Below, piece by piece: positions 1-7,276 of a stretch of 29,655 bases of DNA; position 1 is the stretch's first letter; each line of letters opens with the position of its first letter. A program made the position numbers and the translations under genes. A model generated the notes under the pieces. That model was not told the DNA's origin. It searched no databases and saw only the letters and a program-made list of their open reading frames with translations. Source of the stretch: AC-32 sp045806105 (GTDB lineage Bacteria; Actinomycetota; Thermoleophilia; Gaiellales; Gaiellaceae); assembly GCA_045806105.1 (NCBI GenBank), contig JBJMJY010000010.1, forward strand, positions 1-29,655. The letters run 5' to 3'.

Positions 1-9
1 AAGGGGGCT

Positions 10-36
10 CGTGGGGGAAACATGGTTTCCCCCACG
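10..36. terminator. Perfect 12-bp inverted repeat downstream of pknB
   Basis: Positions 10-21 pair perfectly with 25-36 around the 3-nt loop ATG; the stem carries a G5A3 run against T3C5. It lies about 57 nt beyond the stop codon of the PASTA kinase gene, the last gene of the minus-strand operon, so it is a plausible transcription end. No clear U-tract follows on either strand, so it could also be a dispersed palindromic repeat. Bases 1-92 hold nothing else I can support. Confidence 0.4.
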
Positions 37-92
37 GGAGCGAGTAGACGAGCGACGGCCGCCGAGCAGGACCGCGACGCGCACCCGGTCGC

Positions 93-2036
93 TCACGGTA
101 TCGGCGGAGGCGGCGGGCCGGGCGCGACCAGCCGCCCGACGACGATCGTCACGGTCGAGCCCTGCTTCGCCTTCGTGCCGCCCGTCGGGTTCTGGCTGAG
201 CACGATCCCCTCGAGCCCCGGGTCGGTGACGTCCTGCGGCTGTACCTGCACGACGAATCCCGAGTCCTCCAGGGTCGAGCGCGCGGAGGTCTCGTCCTGG
301 CTCGTCACGTCCGGGACCGGCGACGTCTTCGGCCCCTTGGAGACGCTGAGCGTGATCGCCGAGCCCTTCTGCGCCCGGTCGCTCGGGCTCTGCTCGACGA
401 CGATGCCCTTCGGCCGGTCGCTGTCGACGTCCACGCGCTTGACCGCGAAGCCCTGGTTCTGCAGCGCCGCGCTCGCCTGGTCGAACGGCAATCCGACCAC
501 TGAGGGGACCTCGATCTCGGCCGGTCCGGACGAGTAGTTGATCCGCACGCGGCTGCCCTTCTCGACGACCTTCCCGTTCGGGGGATCCTGACCGGTGACA
601 GTGTCCACGGGTCTGCTCGAGGCGACAGGGAAGGCGTGTGGGTCGAGCCCGGCGTTGATCAGCGTGCTGATCGCGTCGTCCCGGCTCTTGCCGATCACGC
701 TCGGGACGGTGACCGTCTCCTTGCCCTTCGAGACCGTGATGTCGACGTTGCTGTTCTTGGTGACCTTCGTGCCGGCGTCGGGGCTCTGCTCGATGACCGT
801 GCCCTTCTCGACGTCGTCGCTGAAGGAGCGGGCAACCTGGGGAACGAGGCCGGCTTCGCGAATGTGCTGCACGGCGAGCTGCTCCTTCGTGCCCTTCACG
901 AAGGGCACCGCGACCGGCGCGTTCTTGTCCAGCTGGTCCTGAATCTTCGTGTACGCGAACCACGCCGCCGCGCCGGCGGCGCACAGGAGCAGGATGGAGA
1001 GCACCCAGGGCCACACCGGCCGTCGCCGTCGCGGCGGGCCCTCGTAGCCGTAGTAGCCGGCCGGCGGCGTCCGCCCCGGCGGCGCGGTGCCCGGCGGCGC
1101 CGCAACCGTCGGGCGCGTCATCACCGATGTCGGCGCCGCCGCCATCACGCCAGAGCCGGAGAGCACCGCCGTCGCCGCGGTCTCGGTGTCGGGGTCGACC
1201 GGAAGCCCCTCGAGCACGCGCGCGAGGTCGGCGTCCATCTCCTCGGCGCTCTGGTAGCGCTCGCTCGGGTCCTTGGCGAGCGCGCGCAGCACGATCGAGT
1301 CGAGATCGTGCGGGACCTCCGGCCGCAGCTCCGACGGCGGCTTCGGGACCTCGGAGAGGTGCTTCATCGCGATCTCGAGCGGCGTCTCGCCGGTGAACGG
1401 GACCTGGCCGGTGAGCATCTCGTAGAGCACGACGCCGACCGAGTAGAGGTCGGAGGTCTGGTCCACTTGCGCCCCGCGCGCCTGCTCGGGTGAGAGGTAC
1501 TGCGCGGTGCCGATGATCGATCCCACCTCGGTCATCTGGCTGGCGCCGGAGCGGGCGATTCCGAAGTCCGTCACCTTCAGCCGCCCCTCCGGCCCGACGA
1601 GGACGTTGTGCGGCTTGATGTCGCGGTGGACGATCCCGTGCTTGTGGGCGAAGCCGACCGCGGCCAGGATCTGGCGCGCGTAGTCGATCGCCGTCTTCAC
1701 CGGCGCCGGCCCCCGTCCGACGATCAGCTCCTTGAGCGACCGCCCGTCGAGGTACTCCATCGCGATGTAGTAGGTGCCCTCGGCCTCGCCGCGGTCGTAG
1801 ATCGAGACGATGTTCGGGTGGCTGAGGCCCGCCGCGTTCTTCGCCTCGCGCCGGAAGCGCTCGATGAACGAGTCGTCGGCGGCGTGGCGGTCGTTGAGGA
1901 TCTTGATCGCGACGCGGCGGCCGAGCTCCTGGTCCTCCGCGAGGTAGACGTCGGCCATCCCACCAGCGCCGAGCTTCCGGATGATCCGGTAGCGGCCGTC
2001 GAAGACGGTGCCGATCAGCGTGTCCGAGACAGCCAT
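93..2036 (-). CDS. pknB: PASTA-domain Ser/Thr protein kinase (PknB-like)
   Basis: Transmembrane eukaryotic-type Ser/Thr kinase that senses muropeptides or lipid II outside and phosphorylates division and wall proteins inside. Seen: Gly-rich loop GAGGMADVY (about 23-31), VAIK with Lys45, HRDIKPHN with catalytic Asp139, DFG at 157-159, an activation loop with Thr169/Ser173 before GTAQYLSPEQ, one membrane helix after the RRRRP stretch (about residues 340-360), then four PASTA repeats and a short Pro-rich tail (PGPPPPP). Its 647 residues fit the 620-670 usual for PknB. The ATG start is immediately followed by MAVSDTLIG and the typical FDGRYRI entry into the kinase fold. It lies 9 bp after pbpA, the last gene of a collinear wall operon whose phosphatase gene should encode its antagonist. 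The orthologous mycobacterial operon has pknA before pknB; here pknA is absent. Confidence 0.96.
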   Translation of the reverse strand: MAVSDTLIGTVFDGRYRIIRKLGAGGMADVYLAEDQELGRRVAIKILNDRHAADDSFIERFRREAKNAAGLSHPNIVSIYDRGEAEGTYYIAMEYLDGRSLKELIVGRGPAPVKTAIDYARQILAAVGFAHKHGIVHRDIKPHNVLVGPEGRLKVTDFGIARSGASQMTEVGSIIGTAQYLSPEQARGAQVDQTSDLYSVGVVLYEMLTGQVPFTGETPLEIAMKHLSEVPKPPSELRPEVPHDLDSIVLRALAKDPSERYQSAEEMDADLARVLEGLPVDPDTETAATAVLSGSGVMAAAPTSVMTRPTVAAPPGTAPPGRTPPAGYYGYEGPPRRRRPVWPWVLSILLLCAAGAAAWFAYTKIQDQLDKNAPVAVPFVKGTKEQLAVQHIREAGLVPQVARSFSDDVEKGTVIEQSPDAGTKVTKNSNVDITVSKGKETVTVPSVIGKSRDDAISTLINAGLDPHAFPVASSRPVDTVTGQDPPNGKVVEKGSRVRINYSSGPAEIEVPSVVGLPFDQASAALQNQGFAVKRVDVDSDRPKGIVVEQSPSDRAQKGSAITLSVSKGPKTSPVPDVTSQDETSARSTLEDSGFVVQVQPQDVTDPGLEGIVLSQNPTGGTKAKQGSTVTIVVGRLVAPGPPPPPIP

Positions 2037-2045
2037 GACTCTAGG

Positions 2046-3533
2046 TTAGGGGTTCGACTTTCCGGCCAGGATCGCCTGCATCACGGTCTTCGCGATCGGC
2101 GCGGCGACCTGGCCGCCGAAGCCGGTCTGGTCCTGCAGCACGACCGCGACCGCCACCCGGGGGGCGTTCGCCGGCGCGAAGCAGATGAACCAGGACGTGT
2201 AGCGGCCCTCGACTCCCGTTTCGGCGGTGCCTGTCTTGCCAGCGACCGGGATCCCCGGAATCTGCGCCGCGGTGCCTGTGCCGCTCTCTACCGCGCCGAC
2301 CATCATCTGCGTCAGCTCCTGCGCCGTCTGCGTGCTGACCGGGCGGCGGAGCTTGCGCGGCCTCGTGCGGGTGACGACGCCGCCGTTCGGGTTCGTCACG
2401 CGGTCCACGGCGTGCGGCACCATCACCACGCCCTTGTTGCCGACGCCGGCTGCCACCATCGCCATCTGCAGCGGTGTGGCCAGCAGCGCCTCCTGGCCGA
2501 ACGCGAGCCGGCCGGGATCGACCTGGGTCCGCGGGTCGCCGGGCCGGAAGAGCCTGCCGTTGTGGTAGAGGCCGCTCGGCGAGCGCTCGTTGCTCGGCGT
2601 CTCGAGCGGCGGGTCCTCGTAGAAGCCGTAGCGCTTGGCGTAGCCGAGGATCGTCCCCGCGCCGAGGGCCTTGCCGATGTTGCAGAAGACCGAGTTGATC
2701 GAGTGCTCGAGGCCGGTGACGAAGTCGACGGAGCCGAAGGTCTCCGGCGCCTCGGGGTTGCCGGCGTTGCGGACCTTCTGGCCGTACTCGATGCAGTAGC
2801 CCGGGTCGTAGAAGCGCGAGCTCGGCGTGAAGCGGCGGCTGTCGAGCGCCGCGCTGGCGGTGACGACCTTGAAGGTCGAGCCCGGGACGTAGAGACCGTC
2901 GGTCGCACGGTTCAGCAGCGGCGCAGCGGGCCGGCAGACGGCGCTGATGTTGTTGATGCGCCCGAAGTCCTTCTCGACCAGGTTCGGGTCGTACGTCGGC
3001 CGCGAGGCCATCACGAGCACCTTCCCGGTGCGTGGGTCGAGCGCGACGACCGAGCCGCACTTGCCCGCCAGCTGCTGCATCGCCAGCCGCTGCGGGCCCG
3101 GCCGCAGGGTCAGCCACACGTCGTTGCCCTTGATCGTCGCGCCGCGAATCCGGTCGAGCGTCGTCTTCAGGACGGTGTCGAGGTTCCGGTTCGCGCCCGT
3201 GAGGTAGTCGTTCATGGACGACTCGAGGCCGGCCCGCGCGCGCGTCTGTGTCGAGTAGCCGACGACGTGGGCGAAGAGGCCGCCCTGCGGGTAGCGGCGC
3301 AGGTAGAGCTTCTGCCCGCCGACCTTCTTGATCCGGTTCGAGGCGAGGATCGTCCCGTCGGAGGCGCGGATCAACCCGCGCTTGATCGAGAACTGCGCCA
3401 CGCGCTGGATCTCGTTGTCCTGCCGGTCGGCGAGCCCGGCGCTCGCCCAGGTCTGCCAGTAGGTCGTCGCGACGATCAGCGCGGCGAGCAGCGCGACGCC
3501 GACGAGGCCGAGCTTGGCGATCTGCCCGTTCAC
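2046..3533 (-). CDS. pbpA: Class B penicillin-binding protein (PbpA-like transpeptidase)
   Basis: Membrane-anchored D,D-transpeptidase that crosslinks peptidoglycan made by its partner SEDS glycosyltransferase. Seen: N-terminal helix LGLVGVALLAALIVATTYW (about 8-26), a dimerisation region starting KRGLIRASDG, then the transpeptidase fold with SxxK (PGSTFK, Ser219), SxN (HSINSVF) and KTG (AGKTGTAET, Lys433). The 495-residue length matches mycobacterial PbpA (about 490). The start is GTG, chosen because it overlaps the upstream stop as GTGA and places the membrane helix at the N-terminus; longer readings run through the rodA-like gene in another frame. The gene lies between the SEDS gene and the PASTA kinase gene, as in actinobacterial pbpA loci. 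Translational coupling to the upstream gene is inferred from the overlap. Confidence 0.95.
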   Translation of the reverse strand: MNGQIAKLGLVGVALLAALIVATTYWQTWASAGLADRQDNEIQRVAQFSIKRGLIRASDGTILASNRIKKVGGQKLYLRRYPQGGLFAHVVGYSTQTRARAGLESSMNDYLTGANRNLDTVLKTTLDRIRGATIKGNDVWLTLRPGPQRLAMQQLAGKCGSVVALDPRTGKVLVMASRPTYDPNLVEKDFGRINNISAVCRPAAPLLNRATDGLYVPGSTFKVVTASAALDSRRFTPSSRFYDPGYCIEYGQKVRNAGNPEAPETFGSVDFVTGLEHSINSVFCNIGKALGAGTILGYAKRYGFYEDPPLETPSNERSPSGLYHNGRLFRPGDPRTQVDPGRLAFGQEALLATPLQMAMVAAGVGNKGVVMVPHAVDRVTNPNGGVVTRTRPRKLRRPVSTQTAQELTQMMVGAVESGTGTAAQIPGIPVAGKTGTAETGVEGRYTSWFICFAPANAPRVAVAVVLQDQTGFGGQVAAPIAKTVMQAILAGKSNP

Positions 3534-4834
3534 GCGCGCTCCGCGTTCGCCCGGTTGGAGACGAGCAGGAGGCCCGCGAGCAGGACGAAGTTGGCAACCA
3601 CGCTCGAGCCTCCGTAGGAGATGAACGGCAGCGTGATCCCGGTCAGCGGGATCAGCCGCAGGATCCCGCCGACGATGATGAAGGTCTGCAGCGCGAAGGC
3701 GAAGGTCAGCCCGATCGCGAGGAGCTTCGAGAAGCCGTCGTCGGCGAGCATCGCGATCTTGAAGCCGCGGGCGACGACGAGCATGTAGACGAGCAGCAGC
3801 GCGGCGACGCCGACGAGGCCGAGCTCCTGCGCGAGCGCCGAGTAGATGAAGTCCGTGTTCAGGTACGGAATCAGCTCGCCGCCGCCGGTCGTGCGGAAGG
3901 TGCCCTTGCCCAGGCCCGTGCCGAACCAGCTCCCATGCGAGACGGAGTAGAGCGACTTCACCAGCTGGTAGCTCGCGCAGTCCTGGCGCGGCAGCAGCTT
4001 CCCGTTGATCGCGCAGTAGACGGCATGGTCGGTCCAGGGGTGCAGCCAGATCGTGATCCGCTCGCGGACGTGCTCGACGAAGTGGTACACGGCGAACGCG
4101 CCCGCGAGGAAGAGGCCGGTGCCGAGCGCGACATAGAGCACGCGCCCCGTCGCGACGTAGAGCATCGCCAGGAATATCCCGAAGTAGAGGAGCGCGGAGC
4201 CGAGATCGTTGGTCTCGATCAGGACGAGCATCGCGCCGCCCCAGATCAGCAGCAGCGGGCCGAAGTCCTTCAGCCGGCCCTGTGCCAGCACCTCGCGCTT
4301 CTCGCGCAGGTAGCCCGCGAGGAAGACGATCAGGAAGACCTTCGCGAGCTCGCCCGGCTGGAACTGCAGCGAGCCGAAGTGCACCCACAGGCGCGCGCCG
4401 TTCACGCTCGTGCCGAGCACCGGCAGCGCGGGCAGGACCAGCAGCCCGATCGCGCTCAGCCCGAAGAGGTACTTGTAGCTCTCGAGCCGCCGGTAGTCGC
4501 GCTGCAGCAGGAAGAGCGTGGCCGCGAAGGCGCCGAGCGCGACGACGATCCACAGCCCCTGGCGGAAGGCGTCGGTCGGGTTCAGCCGGTAGATCTCGGT
4601 CAGGCCGATCCCCGTCAGCAGGCCGGCCATCGGCAGCAGGTACGGATCGGCATACGGGACCGTCAGACGCGCGACCAGGTGCGCGGCGAGGTAGAGCGCG
4701 AAGAAGAAACCGGCGTACGAGAGCGAGGCCGTCGAGACGACGTCCTGGCGGGCGATGTAGACGCTGGCGAAGCCGAGGGCGGTGAGGATGCCGACGACGA
4801 CGAGGTTGGCGAGCTCGCGGTTCCGGTAGGTCAC
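3530..4834 (-). CDS. rodA: SEDS peptidoglycan glycosyltransferase (RodA/FtsW family)
   Basis: Polytopic SEDS protein that polymerises lipid II into glycan strands with the adjacent class B PBP. About ten membrane helices are visible, with the family signatures NGARLWVHFG, FQPGELAKVF and PFISYGGSSVVANF. The large extracytoplasmic loop contains HPWTD, where Asp269 fits the catalytic Asp of RodA. That loop carries an insertion with two cysteines (Cys274 and Cys286), not typical of the family as I know it, which could form a disulphide. The start is GTG (VTYRNREL), overlapping the upstream phosphatase stop by GTGA; this gives 434 residues. Placement between pstP and pbpA favours RodA over FtsW, since ftsW normally sits in the division (dcw) cluster. 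Confidence 0.95.
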   Translation of the reverse strand: MTYRNRELANLVVVGILTALGFASVYIARQDVVSTASLSYAGFFFALYLAAHLVARLTVPYADPYLLPMAGLLTGIGLTEIYRLNPTDAFRQGLWIVVALGAFAATLFLLQRDYRRLESYKYLFGLSAIGLLVLPALPVLGTSVNGARLWVHFGSLQFQPGELAKVFLIVFLAGYLREKREVLAQGRLKDFGPLLLIWGGAMLVLIETNDLGSALLYFGIFLAMLYVATGRVLYVALGTGLFLAGAFAVYHFVEHVRERITIWLHPWTDHAVYCAINGKLLPRQDCASYQLVKSLYSVSHGSWFGTGLGKGTFRTTGGGELIPYLNTDFIYSALAQELGLVGVAALLLVYMLVVARGFKIAMLADDGFSKLLAIGLTFAFALQTFIIVGGILRLIPLTGITLPFISYGGSSVVANFVLLAGLLLVSNRANAERA

Positions 4835-6003
4835 TTGGCGCCGATCTGCTCCTCGTAGCGGCGGACCGCGGCGCGCGCCGAGTCGTCGTTGCGCAGGGAG
4901 TGGTCGAACAGCTTCTGCCGCTCGGCCTGGCTCAGCTGCGCCGCCAGCAGCGGGCTCACGTACACCGCGCGGTAGAGCTTGACGTTGCCGACGATGTTCC
5001 ACGGGACGCCCTGGTAGACGGTCACATGGCCGTCGGGCTCCGCGCCGACGAAGTGCGAGCGCCAGAGGCCCCAGGCGGCGAAGCCGCAGACGCCGACGAG
5101 GATCACGAGCACGAGGGTGGCCAGCAGCACGCCGCGGCCGGTGTGGCTCTCCTGCCGCGCCCGCTCCGGCTCCTCGGCCTGGATCGCCGGCACGCCGTGG
5201 TACTCGTCGAGGGTGTCCTGCTCGTCGTCCTCGACGGGCGGGAGCGTCACCATGCGCGCGGTGTCGCCGGTGTCGGCGCCCTCGCCGATCTCGAAGAAGA
5301 CGACGGTGATGTTGTCCTCGCCGCCGCCCTTGTTCGCCGCGCGCACGAGCGCCTTCGCGGCGGTGCTCAGGTCGGAGCGGTTGCGCTCCACCTCTCGCAG
5401 GATCGTCTCGTCGTCGACCATCGACGTGAGCCCGTCGGAGCAGAGCAGGAAGAGGTCGCCGGGCTTCGTCTCGACGGAGAAGGTGTCGACGTCGACGTCG
5501 GGGTCGGTGCCGAGGGCGCGGGTGATCACGGAGCGCTGCGGATGCGCCTCGGCCTCCTCCGGCGAGAGCTTGCCGCTGCGCACGAGCTCGGCGACCAGCG
5601 AGTGGTCCTCGGTCAGCTGCTCGAGCCTGCGGTCGCGGATCAGGTACCCGCGCGAGTCGCCCACGTGGCCGATCGCGACTCGGCCGTCCTCGACCAGCGC
5701 GACCGTCATCGTCGTCCCCATGCCCGAGGCCGAGGAGTCCCGGGACTGCCGCTCGTAGACGCGGCGGTTCGCCTCCTGGATCAGCTCGTCGACCCGCTCC
5801 TCGCCGCCCACCCGCTCAGCGCTGTCCTCACGCAGCGCCGCCGCCGCGAGGCTGGACGCGAGCTCCCCCGCCTGGGCCCCGCCCATCCCGTCCGCGACGG
5901 CGAACAGTGGCGGCTCGCAGACGTAGGCGTCCTCGTTGTGCCGCCGGCGGCGGCCGGTGTCGGTGACGCTCGCGACCTGGAGCTGCATCCGCTCCGGCTT
6001 CAC
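4831..6003 (-). CDS. pstP: PP2C-family Ser/Thr phosphatase (PstP-like)
   Basis: Metal-dependent phosphatase that reverses Ser/Thr kinase signalling. Seen: RRHNEDA near the N-terminus, the metal-binding ADGMGG motif, GDSRGY, CSDGLT and GGEDNITVV, which together define the bacterial PP2C core (about residues 5-240). A linker precedes one membrane helix (VLLATLVLVILVGVCGFAAW) and a C-terminal extracytoplasmic part of about 80 residues, as in mycobacterial PstP. The 390-residue reading starts at GTG (VKPERMQLQ), overlapping the upstream fhaB stop as GTGA. The internal ATG five codons later is an alternative. The likely substrates are the PASTA kinase and the kinase encoded upstream of fhaA. Confidence 0.94.
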   Translation of the reverse strand: MKPERMQLQVASVTDTGRRRRHNEDAYVCEPPLFAVADGMGGAQAGELASSLAAAALREDSAERVGGEERVDELIQEANRRVYERQSRDSSASGMGTTMTVALVEDGRVAIGHVGDSRGYLIRDRRLEQLTEDHSLVAELVRSGKLSPEEAEAHPQRSVITRALGTDPDVDVDTFSVETKPGDLFLLCSDGLTSMVDDETILREVERNRSDLSTAAKALVRAANKGGGEDNITVVFFEIGEGADTGDTARMVTLPPVEDDEQDTLDEYHGVPAIQAEEPERARQESHTGRGVLLATLVLVILVGVCGFAAWGLWRSHFVGAEPDGHVTVYQGVPWNIVGNVKLYRAVYVSPLLAAQLSQAERQKLFDHSLRNDDSARAAVRRYEEQIGAK

Positions 6004-6479
6004 GTCTCGTACCTCAGCTCGGTCTCGCCGATGCGCAGGACGTCGCCCGCGGCCAGCTTCTTCGCGCGCGTCAGGCGGATGCCATTCAGGTAGGTGCCGT
6101 TTGTCGAGCCGACGTCCTCCAGCCACACCCCGTCGCGTCGCGGCTCGACCCGCGCGTGCTTGGTCGACGCGTACTCGTCGCGCGCGAGGTTGACGTCGTT
6201 ACCGGAGCCGCGCCCGAGCAGGAGCGCCGAGGAGTTCAGCGTCAGCTCGTCGCCCTCGGACAGCGCCGGGCTCTTCAAGACGACGAGCCTCCCGGTCTCC
6301 CGCGGCTGCTCGGGCGAGAGCCCCGGCACCGAGCCCGGTGCGAGGATGAAGCTCTCCTGCGGCATGCGCACGTCGCGCGCCGCCGAGCGGACGATCCTCC
6401 AGATGAAGAGGTAGAGCAGGACGAGGAACGCGAGCTTGAGGACGAGCAGCGCCTCCTCGACGGCGACGGAGTAGAGCAT
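6000..6479 (-). CDS. fhaB: Membrane-anchored FHA protein (FhaB/FipA-like)
   Basis: Small phosphothreonine-binding adaptor of the kinase/wall operon. One membrane helix (about residues 9-28, VLKLAFLVLLYLFIW) is followed by a linker and a C-terminal FHA domain with LLGRGSGNDVNL, STKHARV and GSTNGTYLNG, the conserved phosphothreonine-reading residues. At 159 residues it matches mycobacterial FhaB (about 155). The ATG overlaps the upstream fhaA stop by one base (TGATG). A GTG one codon earlier, at 6482, would give a 4-base GTGA overlap like the next three genes, so the true start could be either. Family knowledge suggests it recruits phosphorylated partners to the SEDS/PBP complex. Confidence 0.93.
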   Translation of the reverse strand: MLYSVAVEEALLVLKLAFLVLLYLFIWRIVRSAARDVRMPQESFILAPGSVPGLSPEQPRETGRLVVLKSPALSEGDELTLNSSALLLGRGSGNDVNLARDEYASTKHARVEPRRDGVWLEDVGSTNGTYLNGIRLTRAKKLAAGDVLRIGETELRYET

Positions 6480-7243
6480 CACTCCGTCTCCCGCCGGAAG
6501 ACGAGCTCGGTCGAGCCGAGCGTGATCCGATCGCCCTGCCGCAGCTTCGCGCGCTTCTGGCGGCGCCCGTTCACCTCCATCCCGTTCGTCGAGTCGAGGT
6601 CGACGGCCCAGTAGGCGGCGCCCTCCTGTCGCACCTCGGCGTGCTTGCGGGAGACGTTGGGGTCTGCGAGTTGGATGTCGCAGTCCTTCGAGCGGCCGAT
6701 CACCGCGCGGCCGCCGTCGAGCTCGTGCTTCGTCCCGTCCACGGTGAGGCTGACGAGCTCCCGCCCGAGGCCGAGCTCCTCGGCCGAGACGGCCTCCGTC
6801 TCGGCCGGCTTGCGGTAGACCATCGTCGCGCCGGGCGCGGCCTCCGGCTCCGGCGCCCCGGGCTGCGGCACGGCACCCTGCACCATCCGCGTGGCGATCC
6901 CGAACTCGCCCATCTCGAGGTCGTCGTCGGTCTCGAACTTCACCTCGGGCGGCGAGAGCAGCTCGTAGCGCTCGCGTCGCGCGTTCTCGGCGATGTAGTC
7001 CTGCAGCTCGGTGCGGAGGGACTCCTCGTAGTTCGTGAACTGCTCGCGGTCCGAGGGCGCGAGGTAAACCGTGTACTCGTTGGGCGCGTAGACGCGCGAG
7101 ACGGAGATCACGCGGTGGTCCTCCATCTCCTTGACGAGCTTGCGCGCGAGCTCGACCGGCTGCACGTGGGTGCGGAAGGCGCGGCCGAAGACACCTTCGA
7201 ACAGGCCCTCGATCTTGTGCTCGATGTTCCGCAGGACGCTCAT
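6479..7243 (-). CDS. fhaA: FHA protein with N-terminal DUF3662 domain (FhaA-like)
   Basis: Cytoplasmic adaptor: the N-terminal DUF3662 domain (about 1-120, beginning MSVLRNIEHKIEGLFEG with VQPVELARKLVKEM) is followed by a Glu/Pro-rich linker and a C-terminal FHA domain (about 160-254) showing IGRSKDCDIQL, VSRKHAEVR and DSTNGMEVNG. Mycobacterial FhaA binds the pseudokinase domain of MviN and regulates late wall precursor flux; a similar role is inferred. At 254 residues it is much shorter than the mycobacterial protein (over 500) because the linker is short. It begins the chain of overlapping genes that runs to pbpA. A TAnnnT hexamer about 27 nt upstream could supply its own promoter. Confidence 0.93.
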   Translation of the reverse strand: MSVLRNIEHKIEGLFEGVFGRAFRTHVQPVELARKLVKEMEDHRVISVSRVYAPNEYTVYLAPSDREQFTNYEESLRTELQDYIAENARRERYELLSPPEVKFETDDDLEMGEFGIATRMVQGAVPQPGAPEPEAAPGATMVYRKPAETEAVSAEELGLGRELVSLTVDGTKHELDGGRAVIGRSKDCDIQLADPNVSRKHAEVRQEGAAYWAVDLDSTNGMEVNGRRQKRAKLRQGDRITLGSTELVFRRETE

Positions 7244-7270
7244 CTGGGCGGGGGTATGCCCCTCGCCGGA

Positions 7271-7276
7271 ACTCTA
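7271..7276 (-). promoter_or_regulatory. Possible -10 box (TAGAGT) for the fhaA operon
   Basis: On the minus strand TAGAGT matches the actinobacterial TAnnnT -10 consensus and lies 27 nt before the fhaA ATG, overlapping the stop of the upstream kinase gene. No convincing -35 is visible. It would let the fha-pst-rod-pbp-pkn genes be expressed separately from the upstream kinase. Confidence 0.3.

Noticed and set aside
1608..3617. Long plus-strand open frame of 669 codons
   Set aside because: Low-complexity Arg/Ala/Asp/Val product lying opposite the kinase and pbpA genes; an expected third-position GC shadow.
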